Positions 45,131-57,799 of a stretch of 64,000 nt of DNA are shown here, piece after piece. Every line of letters begins with the position of its first letter. Positions within the stretch are counted from its first letter, which is position 1. Source of the DNA: Holotrichia oblita (lineage: Eukaryota; Arthropoda; Insecta; Coleoptera; Scarabaeidae); contig CM043017.1 in the NCBI GenBank assembly GCA_023690525.1, forward strand, positions 95,754,023-95,818,022, read 5' to 3'. The notes under the pieces are model-generated. The model saw only the letters and a list, made by a program, of their open reading frames with translations, was not told the DNA's origin and searched no databases. The position numbers and the translations under genes were made by a program.

Positions 45131-48100
45131 TTTTTAAGAGGACATAAATCGTTAGTTGGGATATTGGTTTGGTAAGGTAACAAGTGTTAAACCGGTTCCA
45201 GTTTTTTTCAAGTAATGTGTGTTCCTTATTCTTCATTGTGGTGTCTTTTAGGGGTGATAAAGCTGTTTTGAAGTCTAGCTTATAGACCAACAGCAACCTC
45301 AAAGCTTACAATAAAATACCCATGAATAAATATAACGGAACTTCAGACTTGAAAAACAGCATGCATTCAACATGAATTAAAAACAAGAAAGATACTAGAC
45401 ATACTATAGTCAACGCCTAAAACAAACTATAATACGTTATCTAAAAATACAGAAATTCTGAAGCAGAAAATTTCAGTTTCAAGGTGTTACGTTTGATCCA
45501 AAACAATTGCGAGCTAACCTGCTACTCGAACGTGGAGGTAGCATTCTATATTTGCTGCACTAGGTCTTTAGTAGTAGTATTAGTTAGTATTTGTATACTA
45601 AGAAAAATAGGTCGTAAGAAATTGTCAGTGCAGCTAAAGATTCCTATTAAATAGTTCAACCCATAAACTATTTCTTCGGTATATTTAATTCGTATAGGAA
45701 AACATCACACACGATAAAAATACACCCACATCAACTAACGGACTATCTACAAACAGACCCGATTCACTGTATTTGATTGAACACGTTGAAACGCCCACTT
45801 TCGGGTCTGACAACGTTTTTGATGTACATACAGATTTAGGTCTATTTTTCAATGCTTATGATTAAAAATTACTTCTGGCAATTTTTGTTTTGGGACCTAA
45901 AACACGGTACAATGTCAACCTATGTACATACATATATACTACGCTAGTTGCAGCGCTTTGGCGCGTATGTTTCTTTTACTCTTCGACGATTTCGACTAAT
46001 TTTACAGCTATTAGCACTTTAAAAGCATTTACTGTCGAAATATTACCTGAATTTTAATTTTCATAATGAATATTGTTAAATTTTAGTTACTGTTTTTTTC
46101 CTTTATTTCTTCGACTCCATATTTTGAATGGGAATGTACACCTTAGTAATTTATGCAGTGGCGCCTCAAATTTGATTCGTCTAACGTACCAGACATCGAG
46201 CAACTGTTTCTTATATTCAAATTTGTCATCAGCTTCAACTTACAAAAAATTATTAACCAGTGTGGTTATCAGCGCAAATACCGTAGTATGCCACTGATGA
46301 AAGGTGAGCAGAAGAAAATGTAATGAACGGTCTTCGTTGCGCGCTATATGGTGAAAGAACGGTCTTAAAATGTGCTAATATGTGTTTAAAATCTCGGGCG
46401 CCACGGTATATGAAGAAATCCCCCTGTGAACCCACAATGTCGGACGTTACTGATACCGAAATAAAGAAATCAATTCCCCTGACTAGCAAAATGTAGGTCG
46501 CAATCGCTCTAACGTAATCAAGAAAACATTTATTTACTTTACAAACATTCTTTCTTTATACGTTCCCAAGATGTGTGGTAAATGAAGGATTTATATTTTA
46601 ACAATAAATAATAACACAAGTATGCAGACTTATTTGACACTAAATAAATGAAAATGCAGCAAATAAACGAATAACGAATATATTAAATAAAATGAATAAA
46701 TATGTGGATATATAATGTTAACAAATACCGGACAAAACCGTAATATTAAATGCACCTTTCTTAAAATGAAACAACTACGCGATTAAATAACTAAAAACCT
46801 AACAAAGCTAAATATCTATCTGAATTTAAGAGAATAACAACGGCAAAATTTATATAAAACAATAGTTAATTTAGTTGTATATCTTTTGGAGCTCGTATTT
46901 GTAAAATATAATAGTTTTGTGGCCAAATACCTTTAAAACTTCTCTCTTCGCGTACGCTCGTGGATGCTGCTGTTCCTTCCCGCCGAATGTCCGCTTCTTT
47001 CTTCGTTCTTTGTCGTGAGGCTTTCTTGTTATTTGTTCTTTTCAAATATTTTATTGTATATTGGCTGCACGCTGGACCTTTCCAGTAACCACGGCCGTAC
47101 TTTATACTGATTATTTAAACAAATATAATAAACACAAGTACACTAGCGGGGCCGAGCCAAATTCCTACGCCGGCCGGTACAGTTCTCATCATGAGTCACC
47201 TGTTTGCTCGTTGGCGGTTAAAACCGTTACCTTTTTTAACTATTAAGGATATATGAGCGTTTAACATAGGGAAATTATATACAGTCATGGAAATATACAG
47301 TTAGGTGCATTGCATTAATTAAAATAAAATAACATTTCTAATATACATATAATAAGTACTTGTTTTCCTTACTACGTCAATATGTCTAACAAAATAGGAT
47401 AAATGGAAATATCGCGTCCCGTTGCAAAAACAACCCATTAGTTCCGCAAACTTTATTCTACACTCGTCGCCAAATATTCTAATAGTTTCCATAAAACATC
47501 TAAACACTAAAACTGAGACATAGAGCGAAACATTTTGCCGATAAGCTGAAATACGAGTACGTAGTCTAGCAAATACACCTGTTACATTAATACATAGCCT
47601 TTCTGCCAGCATCCACACATACGTATGTTTATGTCGACTATCCTCTACGCAACACAATGATACTCTCGATGAAAAGCAAAATAATAGATGAATCTCGAAC
47701 GCAAGGTAAACTATAAAACAAAATATGTATCACACACGAATACAAACGAAGACTCAAAACAGACACGATGTCAAGACAGATGTAATATTTACAATTTATA
47801 CAATACTGCAAAAACTCAATTAATTCTCAAATTCGCAAACGCAAAGTAACAAAAAGCAAAGCAAAAAGCGCACATCAAGAAAAACAATATATGCAACTCT
47901 CTTCGACGTATCACTTTCAGAAATATCGCTTTCATCTTTGTAACGGAGCGAGAGGGATATGGCAAAACTGTATAATGTGTCATAAGGAGCGGCAAATTTA
48001 AATGTGAATATTCAAGAACTAATTTAAAAGATTTTTTTCTCGCACATTGAGATGCTATAATTAAGTAGAATTATATAGAAAAACATTATTTCTACAGAAG

Positions 48101-48480
48101 ATTAAAATTAATAAATAAAAAAAATATGGCTATAGCTGTAGCTCCGGAATAGTTAACTGCTTTCCCTAGAAAAATATTAGCATTTTAATAAGCTGCACAT
48201 TCTGATGCAAAGAATTTCCAAGTGAATGGATTCTCATACAATACTATGTTAATAATTTGGAACTATTTTTTTTAATTGTTGTTGTCTGGGATCGTTAATT
48301 ATTCCAAAGTAACATGGTGGTGCTACAAACTATATTAAGAGGCATAATTTAAGAGACCAGTAACATAATTTTACCTTAACTATCATGAATATGTTGATGG
48401 TATATGAATGTAGCCAATATAAAAGTGCACAGAATTATTTAGTGACGAATAGCTAACTACATAAAAACCAAAAGCGTTTA
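45131..48480. other. Long stretch without recognisable gene
   Basis: AT-rich with short open frames only. The blocks at 46,940-47,240 are less AT-rich and could be an old LTR or promoter. I found no partner repeat or domain. Confidence 0.4.
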
Positions 48481-48518
48481 GCAAAAGTGGAGGTAAAGTA
48501 ATTTACCTCCACTTTTGC
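48481..48518. repeat. Perfect 17-bp hairpin
   Basis: GCAAAAGTGGAGGTAAA, a 4-nt spacer GTAA, then its exact inverse. It is too short for a normal animal miRNA precursor. It could be a terminator-like or foldback scar of an excised element. No further evidence. Confidence 0.6.
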
Positions 48519-48654
48519 ACCGAGCAACCTAGCACATACCCATGCAACACCTTATAATTGGTTTTTATATTCGACATTCATGGACATTTATTTCGAAGTA
48601 TTTAGAAAATAATGTAAAGATATTATGTTTTATTACTTAATATATTAATAAATA

Positions 48655-49024
48655 ATAATAAAATTGGGTTCTTCTCACATTAAAATTTTTATTGATCTCT
48701 CTACATGTTTCGGCCAATGGCCATCTTCAGGAGATTAGTCAATTCAAACACGCAACTGTGATGCGTGTTTGAATCGTCCGAAATCAGTTGTATTTTCATC
48801 TGTCAATTTTTATGTACATACTAAGTGTAACTTATTATTACATTTTCAACATTTGTGTTTTTAAACAAGCAACCTCGACTGTTTTTTTACTTCCAATTTG
48901 ACTAATCTCCTGAAGATGGCCATTGGCCGAAACATGTAGAGAGATCAATAAAAATTTTAATGTGAGAAGAACCCAATTTTATTATTATTTATCAACTTGG
49001 CACTCACATATGGTCAACAATGAA
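48655..49024. mobile_element. Inverted terminal structure, probably Penelope-derived
   Basis: Arms of about 95 bp (48,655-48,755 and 48,899-48,988) are nearly perfect inverted copies. Each contains CTGAAGATGGCCATTGGCCGAAAC-type sequence in the orientation pointing outward. The pattern CTGANGA, a short stem and GAAA is the core layout of hammerhead ribozymes, which are known from Penelope-like element termini. The flanks share TTAATATATTAATA on both sides, which could be a 14-bp target duplication. The assignment is inference. Confidence 0.45.
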
Positions 49025-50245
49025 TTAATATATTAATACTGCTATTATGTAGTAAATGGTGGTTATACCTCTACTAGCTGTAATATTACATCACTTATGT
49101 ATATACTTACACACAATAGAAAATAATATATCGTCCAATTTCAGACCTATTGATATAAAAAATGCGTTAGGTTATTACTGTCATTCTTATAATGCCATAG
49201 TGGATGGGTATCTCGGCCTAACGAAAAATAGATTTGATTTATTTTGCAATGCCACACACTTGTATGTGTAACCGCAAAGAATGATAGATACATTTCAAAC
49301 ACAGCCTTTACTTCTTCCGTGGATAAACCCAAATACTGCAAATATTATAAATTTCAGTGACAACCGCAGAGGATTTATTCCCCGCACTTTGTAGGGTTTT
49401 GGTTTCCTGTAGGTTTGTATAAACGTATTGTTATACGGTACACGCGTATACAGTATTGCGCAGGTTGCATATAGAGTTGCGACTATAGTTTCACAGGAAT
49501 ATGATAAATATTTCACATTGCGGTTGTCACCTAAATTGTTTACAACACTAACTTATAACTTTGGCCACGTTCCCTATTTTGAATATATATAAATATATAC
49601 AGGGTAGAGCACCACATTCGCCTTTTTCATATAGAAAAAATGGTAACATATGTATATTTAAAATCTTTTTATTGGGATATGTGTAAGTCAATTCAGGGGT
49701 TATTCTAAAATTATTTTGAAATATGCACAGTGTCCCAAAAAAAAGTTACACATCAAAGTTATCAAAACTTAAATGGAACACTATATGTATGTTATTGCAT
49801 ATTTCGATTACGCAGACCAAATAAAGGCAATTTACTGTTATACTCCCTATACTACGGTTCAACAGTTTCTGAGATATTTAGCAATTTTAGAAAATGTAGA
49901 TCAATATTTAAAATGAGTACCTACCTGCTGTGCGTATTTACGTTATGTGTCTTAAGTTGTATTGTTTCATTAACAAAATCATGGTGGTTCCTAAAAATTA
50001 TACAGAGTGGTTAAAATCTTACCTCAACTGTGGCTACCTATTTTGTGCATTTGAAGTATAATAAAACGTATAATGATGAAATATTTGTTTACTGTCGGTT
50101 AAATAACAGTGAGGATTATTAAATTATGAAATATTACTACAATATTAAATTTTGAAATCTGACAAGTAATGGCAAATTTGTAGTGATGGAATACCGCTAT
50201 TGTTTTTTTTATAAAATGCTGATGCCTATAGGTTATGTATGTGTG
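49025..50245. other. No recognisable gene
   Basis: A TATACAGGGTAGAGCACC sequence near 49,597 resembles the element terminus at 50,975, but no partner end was found. Otherwise AT-rich with short frames. Confidence 0.35.
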
Positions 50246-51773
50246 TCTCAGCGAGACCGTTCATTAGAAGTTTATAGGGTTCTGACCAAAATATAAATTG
50301 GAAAATTCAGAATTATATATAGTCGATTATGTTCTCTTCAATGAAAATATTATTAGATTTCTAACGCTTCCGGTACTGAAAGCCGCCATCTACTTTGTTA
50401 CTTTTAATGGAATACCCTGTATATTTTTACACATTTGGATTCACCTATCCTTAAACTTCATAAATACCTTTAGTTTTTTAAATTTGATTCGGGCGTTTGG
50501 TAGTTATTCGATTTTGTCTAAAAAAAATTGCTATAGCGGACGTTTTACCGCCGAGAACGGCTGTCTACATTGCGTGGTTACTTTACTATGGCACGTTAAC
50601 TCTTCGAAATTTTGAAGAACCATAACTTAATTTTTCAAATAACGTGGCACATTACAGTAACCACGCAATGTGGGTAGCCGTTCTGGGCGCTAAAATATAC
50701 TCCAACATGATATTTAAGCACGTTATGAATTCTAAATTGATATCCGAAAAATCGAGTGTTCTCTGATTTTTTGAATAACTGTCCGCTATAGCAAATTTAA
50801 AAAAAATCGAATAACTACAAAACATCCGAATCGCATTATAAAAACTAAAGGTATTTATAAAGCTTAAAGATAGGTAAATCCAAATATGTACAAATATACA
50901 GGGTGTTCTATTAAAAATAATAAAGTAGATGGCGACGGGTATAACCGGAAGCGCGAAGAGAATATAATCGGCTATACAGGGTGCCCGGATTTCGTAGGAA
51001 CAACATCGGTAACTTTTTTATTTGAAGACATAGAGAGACGGCTAAATTAGCAAAAAGGTGTAGATTCAAAAGCTCACTAAGAATCCATTTTCAAATTTTA
51101 CTTGTCATGCTTCATTTATTTAATATTAAAGAAAAACTGAAACCTCTTAATTTCTTTTACTTGCCGTAACTTTTTTGTTACCAGGGATATTAAGATGCGG
51201 TTTGAAGCAATTTAAATTGTAATCTAAATACTTTTATTGACGCTTAATAACATAAATTTCTCTTGCGCAAATTTTTAGTAATATCACCTAACCTCAAAAT
51301 TTTAAATTGGAACCGTTAAATTTTTGAGGCTCTTTTAAAAGGAGACTTTTTCTGAATACAATCGTGTATCGCATGATACGGAAATTTTGTCAAAATTTGG
51401 AAAATTAAGCTTATTCTGATTACGGGCAGACATCACAACTTTTTTTATCGCATTATCTGTGAAAACAACACGGTTGTCATGATACGAATCTGTCAAAAGT
51501 GTCAAAGTTATCACTTCAATTTATAACGGATAATTTTCAAAAATACGATGTATTTTGTACGTATATCAAAAGTTTGAAGAGCGTAAAACTAACATTTAAT
51601 AACACAAATTTCATGTGTGCGTATTATTAGTAACGTAATCTCACCTCAAAGTTTTTCTAAAAGTTACCCATGTTGTCCCTACGAAATCCGGGTACCCTGT
51701 ATATAATTCTGAATTTTTAAATTTATATTTTGACCAGAACCCCATAAACTTCTAATGAACGGTCTTGCTGAGA
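50246..51773. mobile_element. Large palindromic (foldback) element split by a MITE
   Basis: The left arm 50,246-50,600 pairs with 50,642-50,976 and, beyond the inserted MITE (50,977-51,699), with 51,700-51,773. With the MITE and one TA removed, the arms are continuous: the left arm's AATTATATATAGTCGATTAT pairs exactly across the insertion point. The loop is about 41 nt. Arms of over 400 bp make this a foldback or long-TIR MITE. A motif TACAGGGTGTTCTATT lies inside the right arm near 50,911. Confidence 0.8.
50977..51699. mobile_element. 723-bp TA-flanked MITE (CAGGGTG type)
   Basis: The TIRs are CAGGGTGCCCGGATTTCGTA on the left and CAGGGTACCCGGATTTCGTA on the right read inward, extending to GG(A/G)ACAACAT. 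TA flanks both sides (50,975-50,976 and 51,700-51,701). No transposase inside. It sits inside the palindrome of the previous entry and is therefore younger. Confidence 0.85.
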
Positions 51774-54457
51774 CATGCTGTATCTGTATGTATATTCACC
51801 TAATATCAAAAACTTATTATGGAGTGAAGGCATTGGGGTACTTTTGATTTAACAATATTGTCATACGTTACAAAGAAAATATTAAAACAATACTGCATTT
51901 CAAGATCTACTCAATACAGCTATATATTCATGAACGTAATATTCCGCCTTTACGAATATGACTGCATTGGTTGAAATAATAATAGGCCATCATTTTGGGC
52001 CTTTATTATTGCGAGAGTAGTGACTAAAATGTCGCATTTATATTTGTGTGTTATTATTTTGTCAGTGTTGGTATAGGCAACGTAAGAAAATATTGATCCA
52101 ATATTAAATTTTCAAGTTTAGCCAATATAGTAAAACTTACAATGGAACATTGGGCTACGATTGTTTTCACAATATTGGCATTTCGTAAGTTACAAAATGG
52201 TGTATTACTTGGTTTAACAATTTGATCAATATTTGAAAATTTATCCTGGCATAATATTGGGGGAATGTTGATATGATAATATTGGCGTCAGTTACATTAC
52301 AAAATATTGAGGCAATATTGTTAAAGTAAATGTCATATTGGCCCATTGTATTGGTATGCGCCCAACTGCTATATTTGTTCTCCTTGGGAAATAAAAATAA
52401 ACCTACAGAGAAGCTCCCCACATCAACCAATAAAACAATAAAACTAATCACAAAACAAACGATCTCATTGTAATTAAAATGGGAGGGCCTTCAAACCTTA
52501 CCATATCCCAGAAAACTCTGTACCAGATCATGATGAATCTGAATATCCGCTTAAATATTATATTATTATAAGCGATAAAAAGTCAATTTTGGCGTAGGTC
52601 AAGTACAGCAAACGTAGGCAAGACGTTTATATCGCAGAAATACCTTACGATACGGAACTATAAATAACATTATGTTTAGAAAAGTCTCACTTATTTAGTT
52701 TCCCTCGTGAATTTGTACCCAGTGAATTGTATGGTTTAATTGATAGACAATTTTGAGATATTAATAATTAAACTACTAATTGGCTAAACTAAGGTGAACT
52801 AACATAATTACAGACTTCTATCAACATTCCGCTTTGATTATAACCAATATTGATAAGCAATAGAAGGTAGAAGCCAATTATGAAAAATATTTAACAGACT
52901 CAGTTTTAAACTCAGTTTAGTTTACTTTAGAGTTTAAGATTATTAGTTCGACAAACATAATATGTCAATGAATACTTTAGCTATTGAATTACTGAAAAAT
53001 TTAATTTTATTAATTTCTACATTATCCAGGGTGCAACCATTTTTTTTGTAATATTTGGTGGGTGTGGCTTCCAAGCTGTAATAACAATATTTATTTTCAA
53101 TTAAACGACAGTACAATTATCAATATAGAGTAAAATTAAAGCTGGAAGCAAGTCAATAAATAATAATCACAAAATTATAAACTATTATAATATTCATCCA
53201 AATCGTATAGTTCTATTTTATAAAGAGAACTATAACCTGTGTTTCATTACACTAAAACGTTCTAACCTTCTTATTTCTTCTGATGTATTAAATAACTTCA
53301 TACATGAATAGTAGACTCTTTTTCGATATGAAGCTAATTTATGACGTGAATGTATATTTATGTAACCATGTCTAGTCTCATAACAGCCTGTCTCTAGATG
53401 CTGCTCAAAGAATTAATAATGCCTCCCTGTAAATTTCATACATTCATATACGTACAGAACGATAAGCTATTAACAATTATTTTTTGTTTTTGAATATTTC
53501 TCTGCAACTGCGTCTTTTGCATGCATCTTACAGACAATAGGTAGAGCCTACTTTTGTACATGTTACTTTCTTTTGTTTTATACTAGATGATTCCAGCTTT
53601 CCAGCTTTTGTTGTTTATAATTCTTATTGCTCTAATCGACGAAAGTTTCACTCTGATACTCCAGAATATCCTAGAAAATTTAAATATATTTGTTCATTTA
53701 GTTGCTCTAGAAATCTATATTATTCACATTCATTCATATGCAATGAACCTGAAGGTTTTCTGTGGACTGCAGGTGGATAATGTGCTAATTTAAATCACAC
53801 CATTTTGTGAAACACCTGTAAGCAAAGTTCAAACCAATAGATTTAGTTACAGCTCTATTAGTCAATAAAACCATTCATACAAGACAATTTGATCTGAAAA
53901 ATTTATATCTAGGAATCGCTGCACTTTTTAGGTGTGGTACGAATAAAATAAATAGCTTCGCAAAATATAGTAGACAGTAGTGTGAGAAATGTTTAATTCA
54001 TTTGCAGCGATTCTAGTACTTATTCCAGAATTCATTTCCACAAGATTTATTACACTCCGCACGATCTTTCCGGTCCACGTCCTTCGTAAGTGGATATCAC
54101 TGACACATTTACGAACTCGTTACACCGTCTGCGATTCTATCATTACGATGTCGACGATTAAGAAAACAGCTGTATAAATGAACGGATAGGATAGTTTTGT
54201 TCCGTTTTACCGTAAAACTATTCCACACAGTCATACAGCATATGTATATGTGATGATATAATGACTAAATATGGGATATTTGTACTACATACATAGCAGG
54301 AGATATTTCGAACGCTGTCGAGCGTGCAATTGGCCAGCCAGCGCGTATGATAGTAACCTTGAATTGCAAATTAGTATGCAGTATTATCTTATATACGATT
54401 CGACTGCCACGATTGATGAGCTCGTTTAACCATCACATGTAGATTTTCTTCCTTATA
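51774..54457. other. No gene; cluster of AATATTG/CAATATT motifs
   Basis: Between about 51,850 and 52,330 the words AATATTG and CAATATT recur many times in both orientations, possibly a decayed MITE or satellite. The rest is AT-rich with short frames of no recognised domain. Confidence 0.35.
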
Positions 54458-54465
54458 ATTTAAAT

Positions 54466-57400
54466 CAGAGGTTCCCAAACTTTTTTGTGTCGTTCTAAAC
54501 CCCCTACTTACCTGATATTGATTTTTTGTAAATTTCTAACTGCACTGAAGTTTAATGGTAAAAACTTAAAGTAAAAACACATGTTAAGTTTTATACATTT
54601 ATTAATTGAATTTAAATTAAAACTACTCACAATAAAATTTTGTATCTGTTATATAAAATATACGTAACATAAAATAAACTAAGCAATAAGTAAATGTTTT
54701 TAGTGAGAAGGATGAACCTGATGCTTTAATAATAAATTATCAACATTTGGCGTCAATTTTGTAAGGTTTAATCTTAAATCTCTTCGGCTAATGATGTCCA
54801 GTTTGTTTCTTTTTTTGTTACGAGATTGATAACAGTGCTGAACCCGCTTTCCACTAAGTATGACGATGGAAAGAAAATTAAAAATTTCCTCGCTATATTC
54901 CATAATACAGGATACGTAACGGGTATGTTGTTTTGCAGCCAAAATTGCTGATATCCGTTTTTAAACTGAACCTTAAATTCTTCGTTTGTACTTAGTTCAG
55001 TCAATTCCTCTTGTATTATGACATTCGTTTCTTCTATGTCACCATATGGATTAATTATCCACGGTGGTATTACCATAGTCAAAACATCCTCAAACCTAGT
55101 TTCAAAATCTGAATAGAGGGCATTTAAATGTTGAACGTAGGTTGAAACGTCGTCTTCCTAGCAGTTTGTCTGTGACAAATTGGGGAACTGGGAAAATTCG
55201 CCCCGTCCAATATTTTGCTGCATTAGTTTAACTTTGGCAAGAAACGCTGATAAAATGGACTTTGTTTTAATCAAATTTAGACTGTCGCCTTGTAACTGCA
55301 AATTAACTATATTAAATTTTGTAAACAAATCTGTTAAATAGGCGATGTCTGTTTTCCTCTTCAATAAATTGTCTTTTCAAATTTTATCTTTAGTATCCAG
55401 AAATTCTAAAATAGTCTCAAAAAGTGCAAAAAATCTTGTCAAACATAAGCCTTTCGACAGCCAGCGTACTTCAGTGTGAAGGAGTAATTGATGGAAGTGT
55501 TCGTCTTTTTCTTCACACAAGTGCGCAAGTAACCGCGTATTCAATGCATTGCTCCGAATTCGGTTTACTGCATCAATGATTAATTGAAGAGATTCATGCA
55601 ATCTAACACCCAATTTTTTTGCAACTAAATGTTGTCGATGGATGACGCAATGTATTGCTAACACCCCTGACACATTTTGTTTTAAATAGCTTATAAATCC
55701 ACGATAACGTCTAACTATGGCAGGTGCTCCATCTGTAGCTACTGATATTATATTTGATAAAGAGATTGCTTTTTCAATGAAGTAATCCTTCAAAACATGA
55801 AATATTGATTCACCTTTAGTGTCGGTTGTCAAAGTTCTTGCGAAGAGCAGTTCTTCGTAGATTTCTTGATTCATAATAAAACGAACATATGCCAATAATA
55901 ATGCTGCATTACCAGGTAAAGTTGACTCGTCCAGTTGTATAGAGAAATGGGTCGTTTGCAAATAATTACACAAGAAGCTTTCAATATCAGAACTCATTTC
56001 ATCAAATTCTTTTAATGATATCAGATCAACGGCTGGCAAAATTAACTTCTCTCCGATAGTATGCGGTTTTCCGGATTTTGCTATAAGTAGCGAGATATTG
56101 TAAGACGCCCGCAAACCATCATCGTTTCTTTGTGACGTCGAAGCGAACATTCTGTCCAGCATGGGTCTCTTCTGAAGTTTATCTTTGAGTGTTTGAAAGT
56201 ATTTCAAATCTTTATCTGTTTTATCATGGTGACATTTTCTCAGATGATCATGCAGCTTGGATGGTTTCATAGCATCATTGCCCAAAACTTTGTTTCATAA
56301 AATGCACATAGCCAATTGTTTGTCCGACAATGATGGAATGAAGCCAAACTTCAAATAATCGACGCTGTACTGTCTACATTTCTTTTTAGATTCGGACATG
56401 ACATCAGTCATATGTGGGCTAAATTAATCTATTTTAATAAGACATAAAGTCAAGCAGCTGTATATTAAAAAATCAAAGTTAAATTAAAATCGTATGGTCT
56501 TAGATTTTATGGCAGGCATAGGTGCCATAGCCATTATAAATGAATGTGAGAAGCTGTACAGTTGTGGATTTCTTATTTTCTTAATTTATCTTTCAAAGTG
56601 GTAACATATTGTATGTTAATAATAAAATACATACGTAATATGTATGTATAGTTGTCTTTTTTTAGATTTTTCCGAAAACATTCCGTAATCCGGACATTTC
56701 CTTGTAGCAAATACCTCGGATTACGGAGATTGCAGTGTAATTATAATACCGATTGCTTAAACTTTGAAAAAGGAACTATTGAGGAGTACTCGTGTAATTT
56801 TGCATGATTTGAATATTAAACTACTAATAACTGAAGTCATGATTGGCGTAATTTATCTATCTTTACTAACTACGAGTACAAAACTAAAATTCAATAAAAA
56901 ATAATGTACTTACTTTTCTCCGGCACTCTCAAACAAAATAACACTGATTCACTATAATTTGTGTGATAAACTACCAGTTTATATTTTTTTAAATATTTTC
57001 TAGCACTCTCCATTTCAAGGAAATGAATAAACGTATTTGTCTCACATTCGTATTTATAGAGTGACGAATTGAACAAGTCAGTGCAAGTTCGCGAAGCTCT
57101 GAGACTGCGCGTATGCTTGTAACAACATGATACGTATATCATTATGTGCAGGTTTCATATTACAAGTTCAAAACTTGTAATATGTAATGTATTGCGACCA
57201 CAAAGCGAATGCCTACATCCTACAACTTACACAATTTTATAAACATATATAATAAATGTTTTACTTCATAGATACTTTTATAAATAATTTATATGTCTTT
57301 ATATTATAAGTTAGTATAATGTAAGTAAGTAGGTACTATCAGTGTATGTTGAGATCCACTATTGTGGACCCCCATTTTCATTTCATGGACCCCCAATTTT

Positions 57401-57468
57401 TTTTCGGTGATGTAGACCCCTTGCAGGTTACCCTTGGTGGTAGATATAGACCACTTTGGGAATCACTG
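54466..57468 (-). mobile_element. hAT DNA transposon, 3,003 bp
   Basis: The ends are inverted repeats CAGAGGTTCCCAAACTTTTT (left) and CAGTGATTCCCAAAGTGGTC (right, read inward). The 8-bp target duplication ATTTAAAT is perfect (54,458-54,465 and 57,469-57,476), diagnostic for hAT. One transposase gene on the minus strand fills about 54.7-56.4 kb. The intact duplication contrasts with several coding breaks. Confidence 0.95.
54700..56399 (-). pseudogene. hAT transposase (ZBED5/SCAND3-like), three stops and a frameshift
   Basis: hAT transposases use an N-terminal BED-type zinc finger and an RNase H-like DDE domain with a C-terminal dimerisation region. The start is ATG at 56,399. The zinc finger is MC(I)...KPSKLHDHLRKCH. 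The catalytic part shows SIQLDEST, SVATDGAPAIV, AIHCVIHRQHL and EVRWLSKG. The C-terminal part shows FLIFFPSSYLVESGFST and NKLDIISRRDLRLNL. In-frame stops lie at 56,295-56,297 (TGA inside the finger), 55,377-55,379 (TGA) and 55,158-55,160 (TAG). A frameshift falls at the T7 run 54,810-54,816. All pieces are collinear, so decay is moderate. Confidence 0.93.
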
Positions 57469-57476
57469 ATTTAAAT

Positions 57477-57799
57477 TAAATGCAAAATTGCATGCGTACA
57501 CTGCTGCCATGTGTACAAAATTTTCCATGTTTAATAATGACTACTACCTACATAAACCATTGCTGTTATGCTCAAATATTATAATAGCATACATAAGCTA
57601 ATCGAGCGCGTATTAATCAATAGTGCTTTCTATTTATAGATACCAACTCTAGCAAATATAAAAGTGAAATTGCCACTTTTTGTATCTATGAGGTTTGGTT
57701 AAATTATACTTAGAATTTTCTGTTTTACAAAAAATATGTTAGTTATGCGAAGCACTTCTAGAAGATAGTTTTTAGGATCACCTTTAGCTCCTGTGTTTC
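57477..57799. other. No recognisable gene
   Basis: AT-rich sequence between the hAT element and the mariner remnant. I see nothing in it. Confidence 0.4.

Noticed and set aside
52167..52451. Minus-strand 94-codon hydrophobic frame
   Set aside because: Composition follows the AATATTG-rich repeat cluster. No domain, no signal for translation.
56660..56745. Possible extra pogo-type element inside the hAT element (TCCGTAATCCGG...CGGATTACGGAG)
   Set aside because: The two halves pair over only about 10 bp, with no flanking TA duplication that I could confirm.
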